DNA of 64,000 nt. Source: Bradyrhizobium sp. MOS002. Lineage in GTDB: Bacteria > Pseudomonadota > Alphaproteobacteria > Rhizobiales > Xanthobacteraceae. Location: the NCBI RefSeq assembly GCF_003020115.1, contig NZ_PYFX01000008.1, positions 159,188 through 223,187 of the forward strand, given 5' to 3'. This document shows positions 1-8,185 of the stretch, in pieces (positions within the stretch are counted from its first letter, which is position 1; every line of letters begins with the position of its first letter). The position numbers and the translations under genes are program-made. The notes under the pieces are model-generated. The model saw only the letters and a list, made by a program, of their open reading frames with translations, had not been told where the DNA came from and did not search any database.

Positions 1-1490
1 CGGACAATTTCCGCTGGCGCTATTACGGCATCTTCTACGTCGCGCCGACGCAGGACTCCTACATGTGCCGTCTGCGCATTCCGAACGGCATCATGAAGCA
101 CTGGCAGCTGGCCGGCCTTGCCGATCTCGCCGATCAAACGTGCGGGCCTTACAGCCATGTCACGACGCGCGCCAATCTGCAGCTTCGCGAGATCCCGCCG
201 AAGAATGCCGTGAAGCTGATCGAGGGCATTCAGGACCTCGGCCTGTGCTCGCGCGGCTCCGGCGCCGACAACATCCGCAATGTGACGGGAACGCCGACGG
301 CGGGCATCGATCCGCAGGAGCTAATCGACACGCGGCCCTATGCGCGCGAGTGGCACTACCACATCCTGAACGATCGCTCGTTGTATGGCTTGCCGCGCAA
401 GTTCAACGTCGCCTTCGACGGTGCCGGCAGGATCGCCGTGCTCGAGGAGACCAACGACATCGCTTTCACGGCGATCGAGGTGAAGGACGGCTTCGGCGTC
501 GAGCCGGGGGTCTGGTTCCGCCTCGGCCTCGGCGGCATCACTGGCCACAAGGACTTTGCCAAATATTCCGGCATCGTCGTCAAGCCTGAAGACGCCACGG
601 CCGTTGCCGACGCCATCGTGCGCGTCTTCATCGAGCATGGCGATCGCACCAACCGCAACAAGGCGCGGCTGAAATACGTGCTCGACGCCATGGGCCATGA
701 CGGCTTTCTCAAGATCGTCGAGGAGCGGCTGAAGACGCCGTTGACGCGCGTGCCGGAAGAGGCGTTTGCGCCGCGGCCGGCCGCGGACCGCATGGCGCAT
801 ATCGGCGTGCACAAGCAGAAGCAGGACGGCTTGAACTGGATCGGGGTGTCGCTGCCGCTCGGCAAGATCAGCTGCGATCAGATGCGGGGCCTCGCCAAGG
901 TGGCGCGGGACCTCGGCGACGGCGAGATCCGTCTGACCGTCTGGCAGAACCTGCTGATATCAGGGGTACGCGACGAGAATGTCGAACTGGCCGTCGCGGC
1001 GATCAAGCAGATCGGGCTTGCGGTCGAGGCCTCGCACATCCGCGCCGGCCTGATCGCCTGCACCGGCAATGCCGGTTGCCGCTTTGCTGCCTCCAACACC
1101 AAGCGTCATGCCGCCGAGATCGGCGACTGGTGCGAGCCGCGCGTCGAGATGGACAAGCCGGTCAACATCCACGTCACCGGCTGCCACCATTCCTGTGCCC
1201 AGCATTACATCAGCGACATCGGCCTGATCGGGGCGCGTGTGTCTGTCAACGAGGAGGACACGGTGGAGGGCTATCATCTCTTCACCGGCGGCGGGTTCGG
1301 CCCTGACGCCGACGTCGGGCAGGAGGTCTATCACGACCTCAAGGCCGAGGACGCGCCGAAGACGGTCGAAGGCCTGCTCAAGGCCTACATCGCCCATCGC
1401 TCGTCTCCCGACGAAACCTTCCTGTCCTTTGCGCGCCGCCACGACGGCGAGACGCTGCGCAAGCTTGCCGATGCCGAGGTGTCTTCATGA
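1..1490 (+). CDS. Nitrite/sulfite reductase, siroheme/4Fe-4S subunit (5' end outside window)
   Basis: The reading frame is open from the first base, so the true start lies upstream; the first ATG at 63 is internal. The protein is a siroheme-containing nitrite/sulfite reductase that carries out a six-electron reduction in the cytoplasm. The cluster- and siroheme-binding cysteines are visible as ACTGNAGC (Cys-x5-Cys) and TGCHHSC (Cys-x3-Cys) in the C-terminal half, with a repeated ferredoxin-like half domain before them. The stop overlaps the next start as ATGA, so the two genes are translationally coupled, and the partner is a flavoprotein reductase. Whether sulfite (CysI) or nitrite (NirA) is the physiological substrate cannot be decided from sequence; the flavoprotein partner favours an NAD(P)H-driven enzyme, probably for sulfite. 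Confidence 0.9.
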   Translation, partial: DNFRWRYYGIFYVAPTQDSYMCRLRIPNGIMKHWQLAGLADLADQTCGPYSHVTTRANLQLREIPPKNAVKLIEGIQDLGLCSRGSGADNIRNVTGTPTAGIDPQELIDTRPYAREWHYHILNDRSLYGLPRKFNVAFDGAGRIAVLEETNDIAFTAIEVKDGFGVEPGVWFRLGLGGITGHKDFAKYSGIVVKPEDATAVADAIVRVFIEHGDRTNRNKARLKYVLDAMGHDGFLKIVEERLKTPLTRVPEEAFAPRPAADRMAHIGVHKQKQDGLNWIGVSLPLGKISCDQMRGLAKVARDLGDGEIRLTVWQNLLISGVRDENVELAVAAIKQIGLAVEASHIRAGLIACTGNAGCRFAASNTKRHAAEIGDWCEPRVEMDKPVNIHVTGCHHSCAQHYISDIGLIGARVSVNEEDTVEGYHLFTGGGFGPDADVGQEVYHDLKAEDAPKTVEGLLKAYIAHRSSPDETFLSFARRHDGETLRKLADAEVSS

Positions 1491-3106
1491 ACCAGATCAG
1501 CCCTCCGCCGAAACTCGACATCATTCCCACGAGCGCCCCGTTCTCGGACGCGCAACGCTCCTGGCTGAACGGCTTCTTTGCCGGGCTGCTGTCGCCTGAC
1601 GCGGCCACGCCGTTGTCGGCGGAGCAGGGCGCCGCTGTCATGCAGGCCGGTGATGGTGACGACGGTGAAGCGCCTTGGCACGACCAGACCATGCCGATCG
1701 CCGATCGGATGAAGCTCGCCGAAGGCCGTCCCGTGCGGCGCAAGATGATGGCGGCGATGGCGCAGCAGGATTGCGGGCAGTGCGGCTACAATTGCCACGA
1801 CTATTCGGAGGCGATCGCGGGCCGCAGTGAAGCGCGGCTCAACCTTTGCGTCCCCGGCGGCAAGGAAACCGCGCGGATGCTGAAGTCGCTGCATGAAGAG
1901 CTGGACAAGGCGCCGGCGCCCAAGGCTGGCGACAAGGCGTCCGACAAGGGCGACGCGGTGACGGCTCCCGCCGTGACCGTGACGATCGCCGAGCCCGGCC
2001 GCTCGCGCGACAATCCTGTTGCGGCGACCTTCCTGTCGCGCCGTCTTCTCAACAAGGGAAAGTCCGAGAAGGAAACCTATCACGTCGAGTTCGATCTTTC
2101 CGACAGCAAGCTCGACTATGTCGTCGGTGACAGTTTTGGCGTGTTCGCGCGCAACGAGCTCGGTCTCGTCGACCAGGTCATCGCGTTGCTCGGTGCCTCC
2201 CACACTACCAAGGTCAACGGCAAGACGCTGCGCGAGGTGCTGGTCGATGACGTCTCGCTGTCGCCGGCGCCCGATACGCTGTTCGAGCTGATCTCCTTCA
2301 TCACCGGCGGCGCGCAGCGCGAGAAGGCGCGGGCGCTGGCGCAGGGCGAGGATCCCGATGGCGATTCCGCCACGCTCGACGTCATGGCGGCGCTGCAGAA
2401 ATTTTCGGGCACGCGGCCTCATCCCGAAGCCTTCGTCGAGGCGCTGGAGCCGCTGCAGCCGCGGCTCTACTCGATCTCGTCCTCGCACAATGCCACCCCC
2501 GGAAAGCTGTCGCTGACGGTCGATTCCGTGCGTTACGTGATCGGCAAGCGCAAGCGCATCGGCGTCGCCTCGACCTTCCTCGGCGAGCGCATCGCCGAGG
2601 GCGATAAGCTCAAGGTCTATGTGCAGAAGGCGCACAATTTCGGCCTGCCGCAGGATCCGAAGACGCCTATCATCATGATCGGCCCCGGCACCGGCATTGC
2701 GCCGTTCCGCGCCTTCCTGTTCGACCGCAAGGCGACCGGTGCGCCCGGCAAGAACTGGTTGTTCTTCGGCCATCAGCGCAGCGATTGCGACTTCTTCTAC
2801 CAGGAGGAGCTCAACGCGATGAAGACCTCGGGCCTGCTCACGCGCATGTCGCTGGCCTGGTCGCGCGACGGCGAGAAGAAGTTCTACGTGCAGGACCGCA
2901 TGCGCGAGGTCGGCCGCGAGCTGTGGACGTGGCTTGCCGAGGGGGCGCATCTCTACATCTGCGGCGACGCCAAGCGCATGGCCAAGGACGTCGAGCGTGC
3001 ACTGGTCGACATCGTCGCCCAGTTCGGCGCGCGTTCGACCGACGAAGCCGTCAGCTTTGTCGCCGAGCTCAAGAAGACGGGCCGCTTCCAGGCTGACGTC
3101 TACTAG
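1487..3106 (+). CDS. Sulfite reductase flavoprotein (alpha) subunit, CysJ-like with N-terminal Fe-S motif
   Basis: This 539-residue protein should pass electrons from NADPH to the reductase encoded just upstream. From about residue 165 onward it resembles the FAD-binding and NADP-binding part of CysJ/cytochrome P450 reductase (RLYSISSS FAD motif, GPGTGIAPFR nucleotide motif, C-terminal aromatic DVY). It lacks the FMN/flavodoxin domain that begins E. coli CysJ. In its place, residues 96-121 carry DCGQCGYNC and a further Cys, a pattern (Cys96, 99, 103, 121) that fits a 4Fe-4S cluster. The start is the ATG of the ATGA overlap. Fold and cofactors are family knowledge; the electron path is inference. 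Confidence 0.88.
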   Translation: MNQISPPPKLDIIPTSAPFSDAQRSWLNGFFAGLLSPDAATPLSAEQGAAVMQAGDGDDGEAPWHDQTMPIADRMKLAEGRPVRRKMMAAMAQQDCGQCGYNCHDYSEAIAGRSEARLNLCVPGGKETARMLKSLHEELDKAPAPKAGDKASDKGDAVTAPAVTVTIAEPGRSRDNPVAATFLSRRLLNKGKSEKETYHVEFDLSDSKLDYVVGDSFGVFARNELGLVDQVIALLGASHTTKVNGKTLREVLVDDVSLSPAPDTLFELISFITGGAQREKARALAQGEDPDGDSATLDVMAALQKFSGTRPHPEAFVEALEPLQPRLYSISSSHNATPGKLSLTVDSVRYVIGKRKRIGVASTFLGERIAEGDKLKVYVQKAHNFGLPQDPKTPIIMIGPGTGIAPFRAFLFDRKATGAPGKNWLFFGHQRSDCDFFYQEELNAMKTSGLLTRMSLAWSRDGEKKFYVQDRMREVGRELWTWLAEGAHLYICGDAKRMAKDVERALVDIVAQFGARSTDEAVSFVAELKKTGRFQADVY

Positions 3107-3306
3107 CTGTCATCCAGGCGTCGTCCGAGCCGGTTCCAACTGGCTCGGATTTGAACGAATAAGATTCTCGAAAGCGGCGGGCGAGGAGAATTTGCTCCTG
3201 CGATGGGAGGTTTTCAGAGAACCCGCATCGCTATTTCCGCGGGTCTCTTGCCTGCCACCCCGGTTGATCCCTCATAATCCCACAAATGGGGCGTTGGAGA
3301 TCGACC

Positions 3307-3459
3307 ATGCGCGAACTATCGGCGGAAGCCAGGCTGCACCTCTACGCGCGCTCGCTCTCGCGGCGGACCGGGGCGAGCGTGCATCATGCCGCGATGTACA
3401 GCGCGTTCGCCGTCATCGCCGCCATCGTGTTCGGCACGCTCTCGGTGCACCCGTTCTAA
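3307..3459 (+). CDS. Small hypothetical membrane protein (50 aa)
   Basis: A short frame begins at an ATG preceded by GGAG seven bases upstream. The product starts with a charged segment (about 28 residues, Arg- and Ser-rich) and ends in one hydrophobic helix (AAMYSAFAVIAAIVFGTL). It looks like a single-pass inner-membrane microprotein with its N-terminus in the cytoplasm. I recognise no function. It lies alone between the reductase operon and a palindromic repeat. Confidence 0.5.
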   Translation: MRELSAEARLHLYARSLSRRTGASVHHAAMYSAFAVIAAIVFGTLSVHPF

Positions 3460-3460
3460 G

Positions 3461-3562
3461 TTGTCGTTCCGGGGCGGCGAAGCCGAACCCGGAACCTCGA
3501 GATTCTCAGGTGCGCAATTGCGCACCATGGTCTGATGCTGCGCATCATCCCGGAATGACCGA
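3461..3562. repeat. Intergenic palindromic repeat
   Basis: The block opens with TTCCGGGGCGGCGAAGCCG and closes with ATCCCGGAATGACC, inverted copies of each other. Its middle contains a perfect 18-base palindrome at 3509-3526 (centre CAATTG). It fills the gap between two convergent genes and resembles the dispersed intergenic palindromes of Bradyrhizobium genomes; it may also act as a bidirectional terminator. Confidence 0.6.
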
Positions 3563-3567
3563 AAGCC

Positions 3568-4338
3568 TCACGCCCCGCGCTTGAACGGCGCGACCTCGAT
3601 CCCTGCATCCTTCAGAGCCTGACGCAGGCCGCGCGCGATGTCGACCGCACCGGGCGTGTCGCCGTGGATGCACACCGTGTCGGTGCGCATCTTGATGACC
3701 TTGCCCGTGACCGAGACCACCGCGCCATCCTGCACCATGCGCACCACGCGGTCGGCGATCGCCTTGGCGTCGTGCAGCACCGCGCCTGGCTTCTTGCGCG
3801 AGACGAGGTTGCCGTCGTCCTCATAGGCACGGTCGGCGAACACCTCGTGCACCATCGGCAGATTGGCGGCTTCGCCGGCCTTGACCAGCTTCGAATTGGC
3901 GAGCACGACGAAAATCAGGCCGGGATCGACCGCCTTGATGCCGGCCGCGATCGCCTTCGCCGTCATGTCGTCCTCGCAGGCGACGTTGGAGAGCGCGCCA
4001 TGCGCCTTCACATGCGTCACCTTGTGGCCCGCCGCGGTCGCGATCGCCTGCAGCGCGCCAATCTGGTAGGCGACGAGGTTCTCGATCTCGGACGCCTTCA
4101 GGCCCGCGATCGGATGGCGGCCGAAGCCGTGCAGGTCGCGATAGCCAGGATGCGCGCCGACCGAGACGCCGCGCGCCTTCGCCAGCTCGACCGTCCGGCG
4201 CATGATATCGGGATCGCCGGCGTGGAAGCCGCAGGCGACATTGACCGAGCTCGCCAGTTCGATCATGGCGGCGTCGTTGCCCATCTCCCACGCGCCAAAA
4301 CCTTCGCCGAGATCGCAATTGAGATCGATCGTCTTCAT
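3568..4338 (-). CDS. pxpA: 5-oxoprolinase subunit PxpA (LamB/YcsF family)
   Basis: The product is 256 residues, the usual PxpA length. It opens with MKTIDLNCDLGEGFG and carries CGFHAGDP near residue 40, the conserved polar motifs of the LamB/YcsF TIM-like fold, and ends with the VCIHGDTPGA motif. With PxpB and PxpC it forms the ATP-dependent prokaryotic 5-oxoprolinase that opens 5-oxoproline to glutamate. It is the last gene of pxpB-pxpC-pxpA, 32 bases after pxpC. The frame is open further upstream, but the ATG at 4338 with GGAGAGCACCCC just before it matches the family N-terminus. Confidence 0.95.
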   Translation of the reverse strand: MKTIDLNCDLGEGFGAWEMGNDAAMIELASSVNVACGFHAGDPDIMRRTVELAKARGVSVGAHPGYRDLHGFGRHPIAGLKASEIENLVAYQIGALQAIATAAGHKVTHVKAHGALSNVACEDDMTAKAIAAGIKAVDPGLIFVVLANSKLVKAGEAANLPMVHEVFADRAYEDDGNLVSRKKPGAVLHDAKAIADRVVRMVQDGAVVSVTGKVIKMRTDTVCIHGDTPGAVDIARGLRQALKDAGIEVAPFKRGA

Positions 4339-4370
4339 GGGGTGCTCTCCGTCTCTGATCGTCTTGTCGT

Positions 4371-5408
4371 TTACGGCTCGGCCGCAACCTGCCAGGTCCC
4401 GGCGTCGACGGCACTTACAGCATAGCCCGCGACGTTGGCGTCGCTGAGCGCTTCGATATTGAGCGCGACGGTGTCGGCGGAGCGCAGGCGATCGGGCAGG
4501 TTGCGGATCAGTTGCGCGAATTTCTTCGCCTCGTCCTGCGCCTCGGCCATGCTGACCGCCTTGAACCGGAACGCCGTTCCTGCCGAGGTTTGCGCGAGAC
4601 GGCCGACATCGGCCGTGATCACGGTCGCGATCTTCGGGTAGCCGCCGGAGGTGCCGCGATCCATCATCAGCGCGATCGGCGCGCCGTTGCCGGGCACCTG
4701 GATGCTGCCGTTGACCGTACCGTCGGAGACGATGTTGTGGCCGTGCAAATGCTTGATCGCAGGGCCCTCGAGCCGATAGCCCATGCGATCGGAGGTCGCC
4801 GAGATCTTCCACTCGCTGTCGAGGAACAGCGCCTTGTTGGCGTCGTCGAACTCGTCGTCCTGCGGTCCCAGCAGGACGCGGATCGGACCGCTCGATGGCT
4901 TCGGCAATTCAATGCGCAGGTCCGGTGCACCGCTTGCGGCATCGACGGCGAATTCGTCGCCGGCCTGCAGCGGGCGCGGGTAGGGGCTGCCGAGACCGGC
5001 ACGGGCGTTGACCGCGAGACTGCCGAACACCTGCTCGCCCTTGATCCCGCCTTCGATCGCCAGATAAGTGAACGCACCGCCGCGGGCGAAGCCCAGCGTC
5101 AGCGTCTCGCCGTCCTTCAGTGTCACCGACGTGTCCATGGCGACCGGACTGCCGGCGATGTCCGCGTTACGCGGCGCGCCTGAAATCGCGACGCGCACGG
5201 CACCGTCACGCGCGGTGAACGAGGCGCCGAACGGGCCGATCTCGACAACGGCTGCGAACGGTTCGTTGCCGACAAGCGTGTTCGCAGCCGCGAGCGACAG
5301 GCGGTCCATCGCTCCGCTGACCGTCAGGCCATAGCGTTGCGCGCCGTGACGTCCGCCGTCCTGGACCGAGCTTGCGGGCCCGATGCTGGCGATCACGAGC
5401 CGGCTCAT
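4371..5408 (-). CDS. pxpC: 5-oxoprolinase subunit PxpC (biotin-dependent carboxyltransferase-like)
   Basis: The 345-residue protein belongs to the AHS2/KipA family, the carboxyltransferase-like subunit of 5-oxoprolinase. Family signatures include the N-terminal GPASSVQDGGRHGAQRYG and, in the C-terminal half, MDRGTSGGYPKIATV. Its ATG overlaps the pxpB stop as ATGA, so the subunits are probably made in fixed ratio. Older annotations often call such genes allophanate hydrolase subunit 2 or urea amidolyase; the pxpA neighbour makes 5-oxoprolinase the better call. Confidence 0.94.
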   Translation of the reverse strand: MSRLVIASIGPASSVQDGGRHGAQRYGLTVSGAMDRLSLAAANTLVGNEPFAAVVEIGPFGASFTARDGAVRVAISGAPRNADIAGSPVAMDTSVTLKDGETLTLGFARGGAFTYLAIEGGIKGEQVFGSLAVNARAGLGSPYPRPLQAGDEFAVDAASGAPDLRIELPKPSSGPIRVLLGPQDDEFDDANKALFLDSEWKISATSDRMGYRLEGPAIKHLHGHNIVSDGTVNGSIQVPGNGAPIALMMDRGTSGGYPKIATVITADVGRLAQTSAGTAFRFKAVSMAEAQDEAKKFAQLIRNLPDRLRSADTVALNIEALSDANVAGYAVSAVDAGTWQVAAEP

Positions 5409-6136
5409 GCGGCCACCTGTTCCGCAATGATCTCGCCGGCCTCGGCGGCGCGGTCTTGTTCCTCGAACGTCTTGTGGTCGATGGCGAAAAACGTCACGCG
5501 ATCGCCGGGTTCGGTGAGGAAGGTCGGATTGCGGTGGAGCTGATAGGTCCGCACCGGCGTGCGGCCGAGCAGGTGCCAGCCGCTCGGCGCTGCGAGGCAC
5601 TGGATTCCGGCCTGGATGCCGCCGATCGAGATCGTGCCGGCAGGCGTCAGCAGCCGTGGATTCTGCCGCCGCGACATCTGCAGGGATTTGTCGAGGCCGC
5701 TGAGATAGGACCAGCCCGGCGTGAAGCCGATCATGGCGACCTTGTAGTCGCCGGCGACGTGGCGCGCGACGATGTCGTCGGGTGTGGTGTTCAGCGTCTT
5801 TGCGACGTCCTCGAGGTCGATGCCGTGCTCGCCGCCATAGGCGACGGGAATGCGCCAGCGACGCGCCCTGGTCGCCGGCGGCAGCGGCTGGCTGGCGAGC
5901 GCGAGCAGCTTTTCGCCAAGTGCGTCGAAGCCGATCTTGCCGGGATCGTAGTGCACCAGCAGCGAGCGATAGGTCGGCACGGACTCGGTGATGCCATCGA
6001 TCGGGCTAGCCGCGAGCGCCTTGTCCAGCGCCAGCACGCGCTGGTTGGCGTCGTCGTCGATGGTACGGCTGAACTCGACCGTGACGGCGCTGTCGCCACT
6101 GGGCAGAAGGCGGGGCGGAGGAAGCGTCGCGGACAT
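5405..6136 (-). CDS. pxpB: 5-oxoprolinase subunit PxpB (AHS1/KipI family)
   Basis: This 243-residue protein has the AHS1/KipI pattern: LLPSGDSAVTVEF at the N-terminus, MIGFTPGWSYL in the middle and a proline/glycine-rich TPAGTISIGGIQAG cyclophilin-like segment. It pairs with PxpC to form the catalytic core of 5-oxoprolinase. It is the first gene of the minus-strand operon, and the 240-base gap upstream, shared with the divergent RraA-like gene, should hold its promoter. I see no clear operator there. Confidence 0.94.
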   Translation of the reverse strand: MSATLPPPRLLPSGDSAVTVEFSRTIDDDANQRVLALDKALAASPIDGITESVPTYRSLLVHYDPGKIGFDALGEKLLALASQPLPPATRARRWRIPVAYGGEHGIDLEDVAKTLNTTPDDIVARHVAGDYKVAMIGFTPGWSYLSGLDKSLQMSRRQNPRLLTPAGTISIGGIQAGIQCLAAPSGWHLLGRTPVRTYQLHRNPTFLTEPGDRVTFFAIDHKTFEEQDRAAEAGEIIAEQVAA

Positions 6137-6382
6137 GGGCTGTCAAAATCGGGCTTCTGGAGCTATGCGGGCTCGGCCTTGAGCTCCGCTGTCCCTGCTT
6201 CGCGTAAATGCGCCCGCAAGTCCAATAAATTAATGCAGGGGCAGACGATAAAGCCTTGTTATCGCGACGCATAACAGCGCTGCGGCACTGCATGATTGGT
6301 ATCCTCTTGGCCCTTGACGCAAGGCCCGCACCCCGCAAGATGCGCGCGTTCTTTCCCGCCCATCCGGAGCTCGTCTGTTTCC

Positions 6383-7081
6383 ATGTCGCTGTCCCCCGAA
6401 GCCCGCAAGACCCTCGCCGGCATCACCACTGCCACCATCACCACGGTCCTGCTGAAGAAGGGCCTGCGCAACATCTGGATGCGCGGCGCGCGTCCGCTGC
6501 GCCCGGGTCTGCCGCGCCTGGTGGGACCGGCCTTCACGCTGCGCTTCGTGCCGGCGCGCGAGGATCTGGCGACGCCGGAATCCTGGTCGTCGCCGATCTC
6601 GACCCGCACCGCGATCGAGGCGATGCCGGAGGGCTGCATCGCCGTGGTCGACGCCATGGGCATCACCGATGCCGGCATCTTCGGCGACATCCTGTGCGCG
6701 CGCATGATGAAGCGCGGCGTCACCGCACTCGTCACCGACGGTGTCGTGCGAGACGTCGAGGGCGTGCTCGGCACCAACCTGCCGGTCTGGTGCGACGGCT
6801 ATGCCGCGCCGCCGTCGGTTGCCGGCCTGACCTTCGTCGGCTGGGGCGAGCCGATCGGCTGCGGTGGCGTTGCGGTGTTCCCGAACGACATCGTGGTCGC
6901 CGACCAGGACGGCTGCGTGCTGATCCCGCAGGCGATGCTCGAACACGTGCTCAATGAGGGTGTCGAGCAGGAGCGCATGGAAGCCTGGATCGTCAACGAG
7001 GTGAACAATGGCGCAGTGCTGCCGGGCCTCTATCCCATGAACGCCGAGACCAAGGCGCGCTACGCCGCAAGCAAGAAGTAA
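6383..7081 (+). CDS. RraA-like / HMG-aldolase family protein
   Basis: The product (232 residues) belongs to the RraA / demethylmenaquinone-methyltransferase-like fold. The central GIFGDIL and TDGVVRDVEGV segments contain the conserved Gly and Arg-Asp residues that bind metal and pyruvate in the class II aldolase and decarboxylase members. The frame is open upstream, but MSLSPEARKTLAG at 6383 is the usual family start. The cupin gene follows after 25 bases, probably in the same transcript. RNase-E inhibition is unlikely; a small-molecule lyase or aldolase role is more probable but the substrate is unknown. Confidence 0.85.
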   Translation: MSLSPEARKTLAGITTATITTVLLKKGLRNIWMRGARPLRPGLPRLVGPAFTLRFVPAREDLATPESWSSPISTRTAIEAMPEGCIAVVDAMGITDAGIFGDILCARMMKRGVTALVTDGVVRDVEGVLGTNLPVWCDGYAAPPSVAGLTFVGWGEPIGCGGVAVFPNDIVVADQDGCVLIPQAMLEHVLNEGVEQERMEAWIVNEVNNGAVLPGLYPMNAETKARYAASKK

Positions 7082-7106
7082 TCGGGAAGGAAACGAGGTA
7101 AATCCA

Positions 7107-7511
7107 ATGGAGATCACTGTAGCAGGCACGCGGCCGACACGCCGTGCGCCCGGGGAACACTTCACCGGCACCGTGTGGCAGGACCCCGTGATCATGGCGC
7201 CCGCGCCGGCGCGGCTGAACTGCTCGCGCGTCTCGTTCGAGCCGGGCGCGCGCACCAACTGGCATCACCATCCGCTCGGGCAGACGCTCTATGTGATTTC
7301 GGGGGTTGGCCGGGTCCAGACCAAGGGCGGCCCTGTCATCGAAATCCGTCCCGGCGACACCGTCTGGATTCCGCCGGGCGAGTTGCACTGGCACGGCGGG
7401 TCGCCAACCAACGGCATGACCCACATCGCCATGCAGGAAGCGCTCGACGGCGTGTTCTCGACCTGGTTGGAGCCGGTGACCGACGCCGAATACGGCGCGG
7501 CGGTCGGCTAG
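7107..7511 (+). CDS. Cupin protein, (R)-mandelonitrile-lyase-like
   Basis: This 134-residue single-domain cupin carries the metal-binding pattern WHHHPLGQTLYV (two His and Gln near residues 53-60) and HWHGG further on. The N-terminal FTGTVWQDP and the overall layout match manganese-dependent bacterial cupin hydroxynitrile lyases and related carboxymuconolactone-decarboxylase-associated cupins. It follows the RraA-like gene closely, with AAGGAAACGAGG as ribosome binding site. The hydroxynitrile lyase activity of relatives may be incidental, so the natural substrate is left open. Confidence 0.8.
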   Translation: MEITVAGTRPTRRAPGEHFTGTVWQDPVIMAPAPARLNCSRVSFEPGARTNWHHHPLGQTLYVISGVGRVQTKGGPVIEIRPGDTVWIPPGELHWHGGSPTNGMTHIAMQEALDGVFSTWLEPVTDAEYGAAVG

Positions 7512-7515
7512 CGTC

Positions 7516-7652
7516 TCGTGTCCCGGACAAGACGCATCGCCGCCAGGCGATGCGGCGCCGATCCGGGGCCCAGAGGTTTGGGACCCACGAAGAATGCTGG
7601 TCCCGGCTCTGCGGAGCAGCGTTGCGCGCTGCACCGCGTCCGGGACAAGAGC
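7516..7652. repeat. Intergenic palindromic repeat block
   Basis: The gap between two convergent genes is bounded by inverted copies of GTCCCGGACAAG / CGTCCGGGACAAG. Inside it are smaller palindromes (GCATCGCC...GGCGATGC and GCAGCGTTGCGCGCTGC). The arrangement matches dispersed Bradyrhizobium intergenic repeats. No coding potential is evident. Confidence 0.5.
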
Positions 7653-7654
7653 AC

Positions 7655-8005
7655 TTACATCCGCTCGGCCGTCCACGTGCCCGTGCACATGCTGCCGCGC
7701 CAGGTGCCGGAGCCCGAAGTGCCGCTGAGCCGGCCGAAGCCGACGGCGCGCTTGATGCCGGTGCTCAAGGTGACGTTGATGCTGCCGGCGTCCGCGACGC
7801 GGCCCGACGCCGTCACCATTGCGCTGCTCGAGGCAATCTGACCGTTGTTGATGCCGATCGCGACGGTCGAGCCATTGCCGCAGGTCTCGCTCGACGACGA
7901 GATCCGGACGTTCCATGCGCCGTCGAAAGTGCTGGCGCTGGCCTGCGCTGCCGGCAACGCGATGATGATGATGGTGGCGAAGAGAGCCTTGCGAAATCCG
8001 TTCAT
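7655..8005 (-). CDS. Secreted hypothetical protein
   Basis: The 116-residue product has a clear Sec signal peptide (MNGFRKALFATIIIIALPAAQASA) with cleavage expected near residue 24. The mature part begins STFDGAWNVRISSSSETCG and has two cysteines that could pair. It is rich in Ser, Thr and Gly and looks like a small periplasmic beta-sandwich protein. The frame is open upstream, but the ATG at 8005, preceded by AAGGGGCGTGTC, gives the signal peptide. No enzymatic motif is seen. Confidence 0.7.
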   Translation of the reverse strand: MNGFRKALFATIIIIALPAAQASASTFDGAWNVRISSSSETCGNGSTVAIGINNGQIASSSAMVTASGRVADAGSINVTLSTGIKRAVGFGRLSGTSGSGTWRGSMCTGTWTAERM

Positions 8006-8132
8006 GACACGCCCCTTGGGTTGATCATGCGGGGATCGTGACATGGACGCGGAACCCGCGATGTGAGGGCTGTCACGCGCGCGACGGGCTCTGTGATGTC
8101 GCGCACGTCGCAATCGATGTGGCGGCAAAAGC

Positions 8133-8158
8133 AAAAGGGCCCGCGCTGCGGGCCCCCT
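8133..8158 (-). terminator. Rho-independent terminator after the DUF2147 gene
   Basis: On the minus strand an 8-bp GC stem (GGGCCCGC and its complement, 3-base loop) is followed by TTTTGCTTTT, 28 bases after the stop of the DUF2147 gene. Confidence 0.75.
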
Positions 8159-8185
8159 TCATGTCGGTCAGAGTATCGCCGGAAG

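Noticed and set aside
1385..2950. 521-codon minus-strand open frame
   Set aside because: Antisense to the two reductase genes; no family motif and poor start context.
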